A stretch of 64,000 nt of DNA from Liriodendron chinense (lineage: Eukaryota > Streptophyta > Magnoliopsida > Magnoliales > Magnoliaceae), in contig ML058385.1 of NCBI GenBank assembly GCA_003013855.2, positions 806,001 through 870,000 on the forward strand, given 5' to 3'. Position 1 is the stretch's first letter, and each line of letters starts with the position of its first letter. The notes below the pieces were generated by a model, which did no database searches, was not told where the DNA came from, and worked only from the letters and a program-made list of their open reading frames with translations. Shown here piece after piece: positions 42,948-55,133 of the stretch. The position numbers were made by a program, and so were the translations under genes.

Positions 42948-43710
42948 AATCCTTCAACAACTCTAACTACCTCCTCTGCCATAGGTTAAGCTCGCTTTGA
43001 GAGAACAAATACTTGAGGTTCTTGTGGTCCTTGAACAACTGAAATTTGACCTCGTATAGATAATGCCGTCATATCTTCATAGCGAATACTATTGTAGCCA
43101 ACTCCAAGTCATGTGCAGGGAAATTCTGCTAGTGGGCCTTCAACAACCGAGAAGCATAGGCTATAACTTTATCATGCTGCATCAGCACGCAACCCAATCT
43201 AACTCGCGAGGCATCAGTGTATACTATAAATCCTTTATTCCCAGAGGGTAAAGTGAGAACTGGGGCCATCGTTAATTTATCCTTCAACTTCGCAAATGCC
43301 TTCTTGCAGGCCTCGCTCTGAACAAAAGGTGCTCCTTTATGGGTTAGTCGGGTCAGCGGTGCTGCTATACGAGAGAATCCCCGAATAAATCGTCTGTAGT
43401 ATACCGCCAAACCCAGAAAGCTCTGAACCTTCGTGACATTAGTGGGTTGCCACCACTTAAGCACGACCTCGACCTTAGCTGGATCTATGGATATTCTTTT
43501 TCTAATAATAAAGTGTCCAAGAAACTTTACTTCTTCCTGCCAGAATTCGCATTTCTCCAATTTAGCATATAGTTGATGATCGCGAAGAGTCTGTAGGGCA
43601 ATACATAGATGACGCTCATGCTCCTCTCGGGTATGCAAATATATCAGAATATCATCTATAAATACCACCACAAACTGGTCGTGGTAAGGGCAAAATACTT
43701 CATTCATCAA
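42948..43710 (-). pseudogene. chromovirus RT C-terminal half and RNase H
   Basis: RT box FIDDILIYLHTREEHERHL (YxDD form F-I-D-D), CEFWQEEVKFLGHFI, VQSFLGLAVYYRRFIRGFSR, then RNase H FIVYTDASRVRLGCVLMQHD with the catalytic Asp, VIAYASRLLKAH. Upstream of the LTR insertion AMKIWRHYLYEVKFQLFKDH and LNLWQRR-stop-LELLKD are readable. RT and RNase H active residues are intact; stops kill the frame. Confidence 0.85.
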
Positions 43711-44434
43711 CTACATAAATACGGTCGGGGCATTCGTCAACCCGAAAGACATAACTAGGAACAAATGATCGTATCTGGTGCGAAAAGCCGTCTTAGGGAT
43801 GTCCTCCTCTCGAACCTGACGATATGCAGAACGTAGATCGATCTTTAAGAAGAAATACGCATCTCTGAGCTGATCAAATATATCATCAATCATCAGTGAT
43901 GGATACTTGTTCTTGATCTTGTTCAGCTCTCTATAATCCACAGAGAGTATCAACAATCCGTCCATCTTAACGAATAGGACTGGCGCTCCCCACGTAGAAC
44001 TACTTGGATGAATAAAGCTTTAAAGCCCGAAGTTCCACAAGATGCTTCTTCAATTCCTCCAGCTCCAGAGGTGCCATGCGAAACAACGCCTTTGAGATGG
44101 GCACGGTAGCTAGCATCAAGTCAATATGAAACTCTATGGCCCTTTGAGGGGGCAGACCCAGGATGTCCTGAAAGACGTCAGAATGCTTGCATGCGATAGG
44201 GATTTGCTCAATCCTTAGGGCTGCTTCTTCTTCTAATAGGCAAGCTAAGGATGTTCTTGTTTGCTCCTCCTTTTGTAAAATCTTGAATTGGAATTGCGGC
44301 TAACCAGGTATAGTGAAGGTGATTGTCTTTTTGAAACAGTTTAATGAGACATGATACACATCTGTCCAGTCCATGCCTAAAATAACATCCGACTCATACA
44401 TCTTCATAACAAGCAGGTCGGCGGGTAGGGTGTG
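43711..44434 (-). pseudogene. chromovirus protease end and RT N-terminal half
   Basis: Protease end: YESDVILGMDWTDVYHVSLN then CFKKTITFTIPG (about 44440-44299). Linker IEFHIDLMLATVPISKALFR and [93 protein letters not shown] stop at the boundary near 43710 splits it from the catalytic box. The left part of protease is lost at 44435, where another element begins. Confidence 0.82.
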
Positions 44435-44993
44435 TGTTATGGGGAAAATTTGAGTTGAGCTAAGAAGGTGAACAACTCAGACCACTCTTACCGACCCGTG
44501 TATCCGGTCGATCTCAGATCACCCCTTCGACATGAATATCGACCTACTATATGGGTCGGCATTTATCTTTTCTGAAAACTATCGTGGACTTGAATCGCCG
44601 CCGCCATTGTCGTAGGTGAAAGACCAGAGATATGCCCAAAAAGGATAGACACGTCACTGGCCATTACGAGGCTCAATCCACGTCTCCAGAATCGTGCAAT
44701 CTGGTGAAAATCTCTCCCGTAGCCATAGCCACTATCATAGCCACGTCCAAGGCTCATGATCACTCCTCCGATGGCTATAAAACAAGTACTTCTACCTCCA
44801 TGAAAGGTACGCAATCTTAACTATCGTCTAGCTTATTGTATTCTCAATGAGAACTTATCTAACTTAAGCATCGGAGGACTAACGGTAGGTCCCCGGCCAC
44901 CCTCCTAGTCTTCCTCTATGTTGTGCAGGCTAGCAGTCTCCAAGTCAAAGTAATCATCTGCTCTCTTCACTAGTTGTTCATAAATCTGTAACA
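44435..44993 (+). repeat. 5' LTR of element D
   Basis: 559 bp, inverted ends TGTTAT/GTAACA. TATA box 44776-44782. Left boundary rests on the end of chromovirus protease homology. Primer-like sequence starts 7 bp beyond the right end. Confidence 0.65.
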
Positions 44994-45100
44994 ATAGATT
45001 GACGCCGTCTGTAGGAAACTTCGACAAGCAAGTCGTGCCCTCACTCAAAGCTAAGAAATTATTCATCTTTAAGCTTTCTTTTCCATCCACACCATCAATG

Positions 45101-46437
45101 TCAAGAGGAAGAAAGAACAAGGGGAAGGCACCAACAAGAGCTGGACCTTCTCGTAATCCCCAACATGAAGATATGTACTCGGAGGGAGAGATCGATCCTC
45201 AAACTCCTGCCCTACGCATTAGGAGCTCATCCCAATGGTCTGCTCAGCAGAGTGGACGACAACGGTCTTGTAATCAAGGGGCCCAAATATCCGCTCTCAA
45301 AGAACAGATCAGTGGGATGAATCAGCATATGGGAGGCTTGGACGAAAGATTCGGGGGGTTTTCTCAGCAACTTAATGAAATTCGAACGATGCTGGCCGGC
45401 CTAGCTCCGCCACCTCCTCCACCAGCTCATCCATCATTGCACACGGAGAGAATTCACGAGTAGACCATCAACCTCAAATGTCTTGCCAAAACAGAACTCA
45501 ACCTTGGCACCAAGAAGAAGATGTCGTTAGCCGAGCAACAATCGCTCGAACTCGTCATGCAACCGAACTGCCTCCTGATGATTTGAGGAATCAACTAGAA
45601 GAGCAGCATTCAGCTCGACAAATTGATGCCCTGGACCATGTTGAAGATAATATCCGTAAGTGGGAAGTAAAATTAAAGGAGCTCAAGGAGGGAATTGGTG
45701 ACCTGCAGCGGGCATAGAGAACCAAAGCTCCGGTTATAATTGACGCTCTCGTTGATTTAGCCGAATCCCCATTCATTGATGAAATACGATCAGAGCCACT
45801 CCCGCTGAATTTCAAAGTGCCCCAGCAAAAGCAGTACAATGGTATAGGTGACCTGGCAGAGCACCTCAAAAATTTCAGGGTTCGAATGGAACTCCTCGGG
45901 GTCAACGGTAACATTATGTGCAAAGCCTTCCCCTTATCCTTAACGAGCTCGGCCTGGACCTGGTTTCCGAATATGAAACAAAGGTCGATCGGTTCGTTCG
46001 GTTAGCTTAGCAGAGTCTTTACGACCCAATTCATCCGTAGCACCGATCCTAGGAAACACTCGACTCATCTCTCGTCGATCAGGCAAAAGGACAACGAGTC
46101 CTTAAAAGACTATTCGGCTCACTTCAATGCTGAAGTAGTCCAGATAGAAAACCTGTCTCAGGAGGTGATGCTCCATAGTATGATTGGGGGGCTCAAAGAC
46201 AAAAGATTCCAGTGGTCAGTCGGCCAAGATCCCCCGCAGTTAGTAACAGAGTTTCTGACCAGCTCAAAAGCACATCAATGCTAAGGAGTGAGTCAGCATG
46301 CACCGTACGTCAATAAAGAGGAAAGAACCGAAAGCTAATAACAGTTCCAAAAGGCGTAAAGATGATCATGCGTCATCCAACCGAGATAATGCTCCTCGAG
46401 GAAACAAGGCCAAGGCCTTTACGGGATGATACATGCT
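45101..46437 (+). pseudogene. Gag of element D
   Basis: Start MSRGRKNKGKAPTRAGPSRN (first Met near 45101). A coiled region (QISALKEQISGMNQHMGGLD, RFGGFSQQLNEIRTMLAGLA), proline run, then Gag core: LPLNFKVPQQKQYNGIGDLA, HLKNFRVRMELLGVNGNIMC, KAFPLSLTSSAWTWFPNM, FIRSTDPRKHSTHLSSIRQK, DNESLKDYSAHFNAEVVQIE. This is Tat/Ogre-type Gag. Frames change near 45460 and 45720, and stops occur near 46005 and 46280. Confidence 0.8.
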
Positions 46438-46567
46438 TGTTGGGGCTCAAATTTGCACCCATGATAAAACAACATGTGGTGGTCTATCTACGACAATTCA
46501 GATTAATTTCAGGGTCGGAAAATGCCCAGAAAATGCCAGCGCAACCCTAACCCTAAGCAACCTGCGC

Positions 46568-46870
46568 AATCATAATCAAAACCTACGAATATTATTTCAG
46601 AGTGGAACCGGACATGCGTATTGTCGTCAAATGGCCCGGAATACCCAAAAACCCTTAACTACCAAGTTTGAATGCCGCGAGGCGCGTATTTTTACCTCTG
46701 CACCTTGAAATGCATTTTACCCCTGTATAGAGCTAACCGAAAATGTCTGAAAGCCTACAAATACTATTTCAAAAGGGAACTGGACATGCGTATTGCCGCT
46801 AAATGATTCGGAATGCCTGAAAACTCTTGACTACTAAGTTTGAAAGTCAGGTGGTGCATACTTTCATGTG
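46568..46870. repeat. 172-bp direct repeat, two copies
   Basis: GACATGCGTATTG recurs at 46611 and 46783 with matching flanks over more than 100 bp. Confidence 0.7.
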
Positions 46871-47599
46871 CGCGCTTCCAGTTTCGAAGTTCCTATACGA
46901 AGAGCCGATCTGGAGGTTCCAAATTAGGAAGCAACTACTAAAGTTTGCAACATTTGGTCCTCCACACCTCATCCCATTCATTTGATAGGTCGATAAGAGC
47001 TTAAAAGCAGCTTGGCGTCAGTGACTTCGGTCCTCGAAATGATATTTGTCCTTGGAAGGGTCGCCCGTCGGAGCCTGAAATCCTGAAATATTACAAGTCT
47101 GGGAGCTTTTTCTCTCTTGTAGAGTGCAGAATCTGAAAATATTCTAAGTAGTGGAGAATTTACATTTTTAAGAGGTACATGCAGGAGCTTCAGAACCACA
47201 TGCGCCAGCCACATGTGCCCGGGATAATTCCTCCTAGAAAGTCTCTTGAAAAACGTCTGAAAAAGTGAAGTTTGGAGACATGTGCTCGGCTTGAAATCAC
47301 ATACGTCCAGCCACATGCGCCAACCACATTCGCCCAAAAATCCTTCCAGAAACACATGCGCTCACCATATCCGTTTGCCCGGACCCGGACCCGAACCCGA
47401 TTAAACTACTATAAATAGCAAGTCTGCCTGATGACCATAAGAAACATCACCCACAGACGACATCAGAGCGACACAAGAGGTAAACATGCACTTGCTCCGT
47501 CTTCCCTTGCCAAATCCCCTTGTCAAAAAGGGATTTCCTCGCTGAAACCCCTTGTCGAGATGGAATTTTCCTGCCGGAGTCCGAATGCAGAGGGAGAGA

Positions 47600-47880
47600 G
47601 AGGGAGGAAATCCTGAAAAATGGCTAAGTAGTGAAAATTTTACACTTTTAATAGGGACATGCACCCACCTCCTTATGGCTTGAAACCCTCAAAAAATGAC
47701 TAAGTAGTGGAAAATCTCCACTTTTTAGAGGGACATGCGCCCACTTCCTCATTGCCTGAAAACTCTGGAAAACGGCTAAGTACTGGAAAAATCCACTTTT
47801 TCAGATGGACATGCGCCTACTCCCTTGGCTACTTGAAAATATGAAAAATCTGCTAAGTCCCAAATGGACATGCGCCCATC
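47600..47880. repeat. 76-bp tandem repeat with ATGCGCCCA motif
   Basis: Four units aligned on CTAAGTA (47624, 47700, 47776, 47853), each with CACTTTTTAGA and GGACATGCGCCCAC. A stray unit lies near 47137, and CACATGCGCCCA words continue to 47975. Confidence 0.8.
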
Positions 47881-48242
47881 AAGAGGTCTAGGCGCATGTG
47901 CCACATGCGCTCAACCACAGGGCACATGCGCCCACCACCTAACCCACATGCACCCACTGCCTTGCCACATGTGCCCAAGCATCCTTTGGGAGCTTGGGAC
48001 GTCTGTGGTGTGGCCTGCTTTCGGTGGGTCTCGTCTTTCCAGCGTAGTATGCCTTTTAGATACATGTGGACATGCTCTATCCATCCCCCGGACTAGATTT
48101 TCCAACGGTCGATGTTAAAGACCTCTAATCCCTGATTTTCTCCAAAATGTCCAACACTTAGCCATTTTTACAACTCTGAAAACTGCACTGCAAATTTCTC
48201 TGCACTACACTACACTGTATACCTACACTATACTGTACACCT

Positions 48243-48270
48243 TATTTACATAAAAACGTTTATGTAAATA
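48243..48270. repeat. perfect 12-bp hairpin
   Basis: TATTTACATAAA, loop AACG, TTTATGTAAATA. AT-rich neighbourhood with ACTGTACACCTTA direct repeats. Confidence 0.8.
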
Positions 48271-49418
48271 TCATACACTGTACACCTTAATTTATGTTTC
48301 CATTTACTTTAAGTTATTTATGTAAATAAGGAAGTGCCGCCCCCCATTTGGATTCAATAAAAAATACTAAAAAACTAAATTCCTAGCAATAAAGATTTTG
48401 ATTTTCCATTCGAAGTACAAATCGCAATTTTTTGACATTCTTCGAAAAGTTCGTCTTTTAAACGGAGGGGTTTTCTTCGAATCTAAACCGTCCAAAAATC
48501 TGAAATACCCTAATTAGGCTAAAACACCAAAGAGCGGTAAAATATTCATGATATTTTATGGTCGATCTATGGATATATTAAAAATCCAGATTTTTACTTA
48601 GAATTTTTAGGCAGCGAAATGACCAGAACATCAGTTTAGTGCAAATTCGTACATAAATGGATATATAACTTGATAATGTTCCTTGCCTCATGCATCAACA
48701 TTCATTTTTGTTTAATCAATCATTCACTTGGTGTTAATCCTTATTGTTAATCATAAATCGGTACAATTAAGCGCTAAACAGGCCTAGTACTTAGTAATTT
48801 TCGGCCCTGGGAAGTGTCTTGACGGCCTAAAGATTAACTGATGCCAAGCTGGATTTAACATCCTATTATTATAAGGCAACTAAATCAAGCACTTGTGAGA
48901 CACTAATCCCCAACGTTTATCGGTTATTGGCATAAATAGGTATATATCAGTCCCGATACTTAGCCATTCTGAGGCCTAGAAATGTGCAATCTAGCTCATC
49001 GAGCTTGAACTCTCAAAGAAATATAGCTCGACACAGCCCATCTGAGTGATTTAATCTCTCGAAGCATTGATCATTAATAATAATATAGTTAAATTAAGGA
49101 TATCATAAAGTGGATTAATCGAATCAAGTATATAATTCACCCGATGCACTAAACATCAAGCATAATGCAATCCTTTCTCGAGCATGCAATACAGATCAAA
49201 CATATTTACTTTATACTCCTCATATCCACTACATGAACTCTATTCATCCCGGATTGAGGCCTGAAACTAAATCAAAGGGACTATGGTTATCATCGAAAGC
49301 CGTAATCAGAGAGTTCCAAAACATCTGAAACACTTATTATGAACTACTATTTGTGAAACCAGTTGATGTACTGCCCATCCAAAGCAGGGTCCGTCAGTTG
49401 AGCAGCTCAAGTAGTTGT

Positions 49419-49831
49419 GGTGTGTCTTCCACGGTCACCCGTCCATAAGACGGTCACTAGCACTGTGCTGCACCACCCAACAGCTATAATGTGTCTTTCT
49501 GCGGTCACCCATCCACAGCAACGGTCACTGACACTGTGTTGTACCATTTAACAGTCATGATGTGTCTTCCTGTGGTCACTCGTCCGCAGCGACGGTCACT
49601 GCACTGTGTTGTACCATATGGTAGCCATAATATGCCTTCCCGTGGTCACCCGTCCACAGCGACGGTCACTGACACTGTGTTGAGCATAACAACCATCGCG
49701 TGTCTTCCTACAGTCACCCATCCACATTGACGATCACTTGCACTGTGTTGCACTACATGGGAATTGTGGCATGTCTTCCTACGGTCACCCGTCCTCAGCG
49801 ATGGTTACTGACACTGTGTTGCATGACTTGG
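49419..49831. repeat. 70-bp minisatellite, six copies
   Basis: Units begin TGTGTCTTCC near 49419, 49489, 49561, 49630, 49700 and 49771, followed by GGTCACCCGTCCACAGCGAC and GGTCACTGACACTGTGTTG. Copies differ at several positions each. Confidence 0.85.
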
Positions 49832-50425
49832 TTAAAATTCTAGCTGTTTCTCAACTAGGAACACCCGAAAGAACATGGGATAGGCATTTAACTTGTCTAA
49901 ACGATGACTCAGTTCATAAGAAACTCGAAACTTGGTCTCTATGGCCGTGAACTTAAAGATCATAATCCCTGATGACTTAGTCACCTGCTCGATCTATTCG
50001 GGCCTCTTCCTAAACACTCAATATATTGTACAATTATCATTCATAGTGGAATCTTTATCGCTTTGTGCCGTGATTTTTCTCCCATAAGGGTTTCCACGTA
50101 AAATTTTTTGTGTTATTTGTGGTGTGTTTTACTCATGTTTATATTCTTTTAATGCTTTATTTAATTTATCTATGATGCATGCATATATTTACTTTTGCCT
50201 TTTAATAAAGGGTGATTAACCATTGATGTAATTAAGGGCTCGTGACCAGTATCACATCCTCGAATGTAAAAGATCTTGGAATCTCTGAAATAAATTTTTT
50301 CTTGCTATACCTTCTTTTGTGTACTTTGTGAATGCTATGATTGTCTATGAATGTCTCTATACTCAGAAACTTCCTGAAACAACGAAACACAAGAAAACTA
50401 CCTTGCGCATTTTCTGGTTTTAACA

Positions 50426-51733
50426 ATGTTTTAAATCGGTTCCACCCTACTGGGGAGTTTGACAAGGTTCCTCCCAACCTATGACGAAGATTTTACTGGT
50501 TCATCTCTCAACCAAGATGTTTATGGGTTCCATCCTACTTAGAAGTTTGACAAGGATCCTCCCAACCCTTCGGTTCCAATCCAAGAACCTAGTGTACACT
50601 CTCGTCGGAGGCTCCCATTGGAGACATGGTTGAGTTTGATTCCAAACTCTCACACTCAATCCTCCACAAGGAAAGTGCAATCGAACTCTTACAATTTACA
50701 CTTACTTGTCAAATTGAGCCCCTTTTGTAGCGCCTCTTAGGTTGCTTGATCTCCGCTTTTTCGTGCTTCAATCAGCTCCCCGATGCTCCCCTGATCTTGT
50801 TGCCAATGCTTTGCCAAGTCTTCAGCTCCAATGATCAATCGCCTTGCATTTGATCTTTATGAGATGACCCAATCTGATAGGAGGTGGTGAGAATTCTCTA
50901 TAACTAGTAGGATTTGGTTGCCTAGAGGAATTTTACCTAATTGGATCTCTAAAGAGGTTTAGACAAATGATTTACATATGGTCAAGGTGCCTAAAACATC
51001 TAGAGATCAAGAGAGAGTAAGTTCATCTTCAATTGAGCTTTGAATTCTCCATCTTGTGATCAAACATAAGGAAGATGACTTGGAATGGTTAGAATTAGAG
51101 TCGAATGGTATGAGCGATAAGGGTGGCTTCTAATACACTAAATTCTCTCTAAAAACCCCAACAATCGAGCTTCGAACAAAAACTCCAACGGATGAAAGCG
51201 GGCAGCAATGACTAACTGTTGACTGGTCGAACAACCGGTCTGAGGGGTCATCAACCGGTCGGCATTGAGCTTAAACTAGTTTGAAAACGTCCTGGGACTA
51301 GTTCAATGTTGCTATCCCAACTTAGCCTCAGTCGATCGGTCTGATAGACCAGTCGACCGATCTAAAATTGGCAAGGGACATGTTTTTCTTGCTGTTCCTC
51401 TATGGCCTCTGACGACTGGTTGGCTAGGGGTCTAGACCGGTTAACAGGCTATGATTCTGCTGTTTTTGATGTCTTTGTTTAAAGCAGCTCATGCAACCTG
51501 TAAGGCCTATCTTTGGGTGGTCTTTTATGACACTTAAGGCCTATCTAAGATTACTAAAAGTATGCCTATTAAGCCCAGTCCTTTAAAGGCTTGGGTTTTG
51601 GTTAAGGCTTAAGGTTTTGGGCTCACTAAGGCATCTCATTTATCTGTTTCTTCTTCCTTGATGCAGCAGGTCCACTTGAGTCTTCGGTCTTCATCTTCTT
51701 TGGGTCAACCAACACCAAAATTCACTAACCTAC
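50426..51733 (-). repeat. diverged partial LTR related to 40941-42947
   Basis: Shares in order GTGCTTCAATCAGC, GCCTTGCAT, ATGCCCAAGG-like text, CTTCTTCCTTGATGCAGC and GAGTCTTCGGTCTTC with the solo LTR. The first 500 bp of that LTR are missing. Degenerate ACCGGTC palindromes occur at 51220-51440. Element C is inserted at its right end. Confidence 0.7.
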
Positions 51734-52696
51734 TGTTAGAACTGAAAATGATATAGGAACATATTCTGTGTATTGTCGCTCTAGGGTTCTGAGTAATGGA
51801 AACATTCATAGACAATCACAAGCATTCACAAAAGGTACACAAGAAGAGACGTCACAAGGCGAATTTTATTCCAAAGATTATGAGATCTTATACATTCCAG
51901 GCCGTGACCTGGCACGAGCCCTTAATTACATCAAATGATCGATGACCCTTGATTAAAAGGCAGAAGACTAGTCAGTAGGGACTATGGTCTTAGAGTTCGT
52001 GGTCGTAGAGACCTGTATTTGTTTTGTTATGGACTGAACCATCTTTGTATTAGTCAGATGTCTATGTCCCATGTTTTGACCGGAGATCCGGGCTGAGAGA
52101 CTATCGGGGTTTATGACTGAGAGGATGACTCTGGGCCCGCGCTTATCATGTATGGACAGGTGACCTCGAAAAGTCCAATCTACAGCTGTGTGTACCTGAG
52201 TAGCCCGACTAACGGATGCCGTTCGAATGGGTAGGGCATCGACTGTTGTGTTGTGGCGGTTCATAACAATTGTTTTGTAAAGAATTGAAACTCTTTTGAT
52301 ATGGTTTATCGTGATAACCATAATCTTATTTGTCTAGCTTTCGACCCTAATCGGATCATATCTTATAGTAGATATAAATAATGATATATTTGCATATTGT
52401 GGATGCTGGTGGCTTCTTTCCGAGAAGTCATTTCATTCATTGTGTTGAATCGGGTCAAACCTCGAAGGTATGTAATTTTGCTCGTTTAGAGATCTCGGAA
52501 CGTCCGTTTGACCATTACATTGTGTTCGGAACGCTTGAAATATCCAAAATAGACTCAAACGAAACTTGAAAGCACTTAAAATTGAGTCCGGTGCACCCAT
52601 AAACATTTTCTGGAATCGGTTGATTTTTTGGGTGCGTGTGACTTAATTTATGGGTGCGTGGTCTCCAATGCACCTTTAAATTAAGTTCCTGATTTT

Positions 52697-52955
52697 TGTT
52701 GAATTTATGGATGCGTGGGGTATTTTTCAGGTGTGTGGGACACCAATCTACTTGTCTGACTCATGTTGAATTTATGGACGCGCGGGACATTTTTCGGGTG
52801 CGTGGGAGTCCAATGCACTTGTCCGAATCATGTTGAATATATCGACGTGTGGTACATTTTTCGAGTGCGTGGGAGTCCAATTTACTTGTTCGAATCATGT
52901 TGAATTTATGGACGCGTGGGACAATTTTTAGGTGCGTGGGACCGAATTTATGGAT
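52697..52955. repeat. 67-bp tandem array in LTR C
   Basis: Starts at 52697, 52764, 52831 and 52898 with TGTTGAATTTATGGACGCG, each carrying one GGGTGCGTGGGA word. Absent from LTR B. Confidence 0.88.
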
Positions 52956-53121
52956 GCATGCCCACACTTGTGATTTTTAGAATCCAGACCTGCGGTAGTC
53001 TTGGTCGGAGTAATCTTCTGGTGGAAGATGTCGGTGATCGGAAAGGAATTCCGACGACCGAGAATGGTTTTTCGGTAATCGAAAAGGGATTCCGGCGGGA
53101 ATCTTAAATACCCAGAGGATA

Positions 53122-53152
<31 letters not shown>

Positions 53153-53347
53153 AATGTACAAATGAATAGTCGGGCGCGGTATTTATACCCGAAAATACTG
53201 AACTCAGCCAATGAGCGGCTGTCACGTGCCACACACCCCAAAAACACCCCCAACACACCCCAAAATCGATGTGCGGAGGTCCAATGCATCCAAAAATGTG
53301 TTATGAAAATATCTATTTTTTGGGTGCATGGGACTTTGATTTTTTGG

Positions 53348-53625
53348 GTGCGTGGGACTCCATGCACCCTTAAATGAAAATCCTGAAATGTGTTGAATTT
53401 ATGGGTGCGTGGACCCATTTTTGGGGTGCGTGGGACTCGATGCACCCTTAGATGAAAATCCTGAAATGTGTTGAATTTATGGGTATGTGGACCCATTTTT
53501 GAGGTGCGTGGGACTCCATGCACCCTTAGATGAAAATCCTGAATTGATTTGAATATATGGGTGCGTGGACCCATTTTTAAGGTGCGTGGGACTCCATGCA
53601 CCCTTTAAGTCGGTTTCTGTTTTTG
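53348..53625. repeat. 78-bp tandem array in LTR C
   Basis: GTGCGTGGGACTC at 53348, 53426, 53504 and 53582; each unit has a GGTGCGTGGAC and a TGCACCC word. Absent from LTR B, so arrays arose after the families split. Confidence 0.88.
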
Positions 53626-53991
53626 CTGATTTTTCGGGTGCGTGGGTACCTGAATTTATAGATGCATGGGAGTTCGATTTTATGGATGCATTAACGGACT
53701 TTTGAATGCTATAAATTGGGTTTTGAATTTCAATGAGTTTGTGGGCCTCGTTTGATGATGAAAGTACATGCATTGTTCATCATAATTCATAATAAAGTTA
53801 CTGGTTCAATTTTGGACGGTTCCGATCACGGTGATTCGCAGGGCCCGTCGGAGATTTTAGCCAAAAATTGGCTAAAGAAATTTTTGTAAATCTCCGTTTT
53901 GCATACACCGGGAGGCGTTTTGTAGGATTCTTTCGGTGGTGCGTGGCCATCTTGTTTGTTTTAAGGGCCCCTATATTTTGGGACCCCAACA

Positions 53992-55133
53992 GATGCCCCT
54001 CCTGTGCGTTGCGATGGATATACGACTGTTCAGTGCAACGCATCGGACCCTTGGGTCCCTGCTATAAATACAGAAGATAGCCATTTTCTCGTCATTTCTC
54101 ATTTCTCATTGGACATTCACCGTGCCTTCGACGCACCCGTTTATTCGGCAACGCACCCAAAAAATCCCTCCAACACACCCAAATAATCCGCACGCACCTC
54201 GAAATTAAAGGTGAGGTGATTTTCTGGGTGTGTGGGACCTTACGCACCCAAGAATTCTAACTTCGGATCTTTGGGCTTTTTCACACACCCAGAAAATTTT
54301 GAACTTAAGGGAATTTTGGATTTTTTGGGTGCATGTAGGCTGACGCACCATTCGTCAAAATATTTGGAGGGTTTGGCCCTTCACACACCCAAAAATTGGG
54401 TTTGGGTCTATTTTAAGGGTGTGTCGGGTAACAGGCATCCAAATAATTGGATATGCAAAATAAAGTTTAAAGGAGGGGTGCGTGGGAATTGTGGACTTTG
54501 AAAAAAAAAAAAGGTTTTAAAAGGGTGCATGGGGTCACACGCACCCTTTGTTGAATTCATCGAGGTTTTTACCCCCCACGCACCCAACAATTGGGTTTTG
54601 GGTCTATTTTATGGGTACGTGGGACCTCAAGCACCTAAAAATTGAACTTTGGCATAACTGGGTATTTTCAGGGTGTGTGGATCTCATGCACCTGAATTTG
54701 AACTTAGTGAAAATGTGGATATTTTGGGGTGCGTGGAGCCTCACGCACCCGAATTTCAACTTAAGCAAATCTGGACATTTTTGGGTGCGTGGGATCTCAC
54801 GCGCCCGAATTTAAACTTAGTGAGTTTCAGACATTTTGGGGTGTGTGGAGCCCCATGCACCCAGATTTCAAGGCTTTATGAAATCGAGAAGAATTTCTGT
54901 TTTAACCATGTTCGTCTTATCTGGATTTTGGAGGGTGTCAGGTCTTACACTTTTATCTTATATCTATATGTTATTTCGAACTGTCGGGCCTTGCACTCTC
55001 GAAAATCCAAATCGTGTCAGGCTGGGGCTGAAATCTTGGTGATCTTACTTAACTAGAGTTTAAGCGTACCTTTACGTGTTCTGCTTTGTTTTGAACTGGA
55101 TCTGAACTTCCTGTGTGCTTTTCACAGATTATA
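53992..55133 (+). promoter_or_regulatory. promoter and leader of the antisense gene, element C
   Basis: TATA box 54062-54070, 71 bp from the LTR edge. GTGCGTGGG/CACGCACCC words fill 54120-54860. A pyrimidine tract and CACAG end 7 bp before the ATG. No counterpart of the 231-codon frame of element B. Confidence 0.6.

Larger units (their letters stand above)
28104..44434 (-). mobile_element. Del/Tekay-type chromovirus, heavily interrupted
   Basis: Minus-strand Ty3/gypsy element. Surviving parts in its own sense: protease end (about 44434-44299), RT (44030-43400), RNase H (43400-42948 and 40940-40880), integrase (40800-39895 and 32556-32215), chromodomain (32213-32013), polypurine tract (31826-31842), 3' LTR (31825-31656 and 28908-28104). 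It is interrupted by element A (right of the R region), a solo LTR at 28914, a large insertion at 32557, a solo LTR at 40941, and is cut off at 44435. Stops and frameshifts throughout. Wording such as LDRKEQVLRTKTIPLVKVQW is characteristic of Del/Tekay. Confidence 0.8.
44435..46437 (+). mobile_element. Tat-like element D, 5' part (LTR, primer site, gag)
   Basis: Plus-strand element: LTR 44435-44993 (TGTTAT...GTAACA, 559 bp) with TATA box TATAAAA at 44776-44782, decayed primer site 45000-45017 (TGACGCCGTCTGTAGGAA, compare the common TGGCGCCGTCTGTGGGGA), gag from about 45101. Cut at 46438 by an LTR-like block. pol is absent from the window. Confidence 0.75.
46438..50425 (+). repeat. composite LTR-like block
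   Basis: Begins TGTTGGGGCTC, ends GGTTTTAACA, near-matching flanks ATGCT and ATGTT. Plus-strand TATA box CTATAAATAG at 47409-47418. The last 214 bp (50212-50425) match, in reverse orientation, the outer end of the B/C LTRs (AATTAAGGGCTCGTGACC, ACATTCATAGACAATCAT on the complement). CTCCCATAAGGGTTTCCACG at 50090 recalls copia LTR leaders. Either one diverged 4-kb Tat LTR or several LTR pieces; the sequence right of it does not continue gag, so I cannot prove a single insertion. Confidence 0.5.
51734..53991 (-). repeat. 3' LTR of element C
   Basis: 2,258 bp, same ends as LTR B (TGTTGGGGTCCC, TTCTAACA). Minus-strand TATA box GTATAAATA at 53180-53188, CCAAT nearby, GA run 53123-53150. Longer than LTR B because of two tandem arrays. 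Confidence 0.9.

Noticed and set aside
53149..53601. 150-codon minus-strand frame with repeated HGVPRTLKMGPRTH
   Set aside because: Product of the 78-bp tandem array in LTR C.
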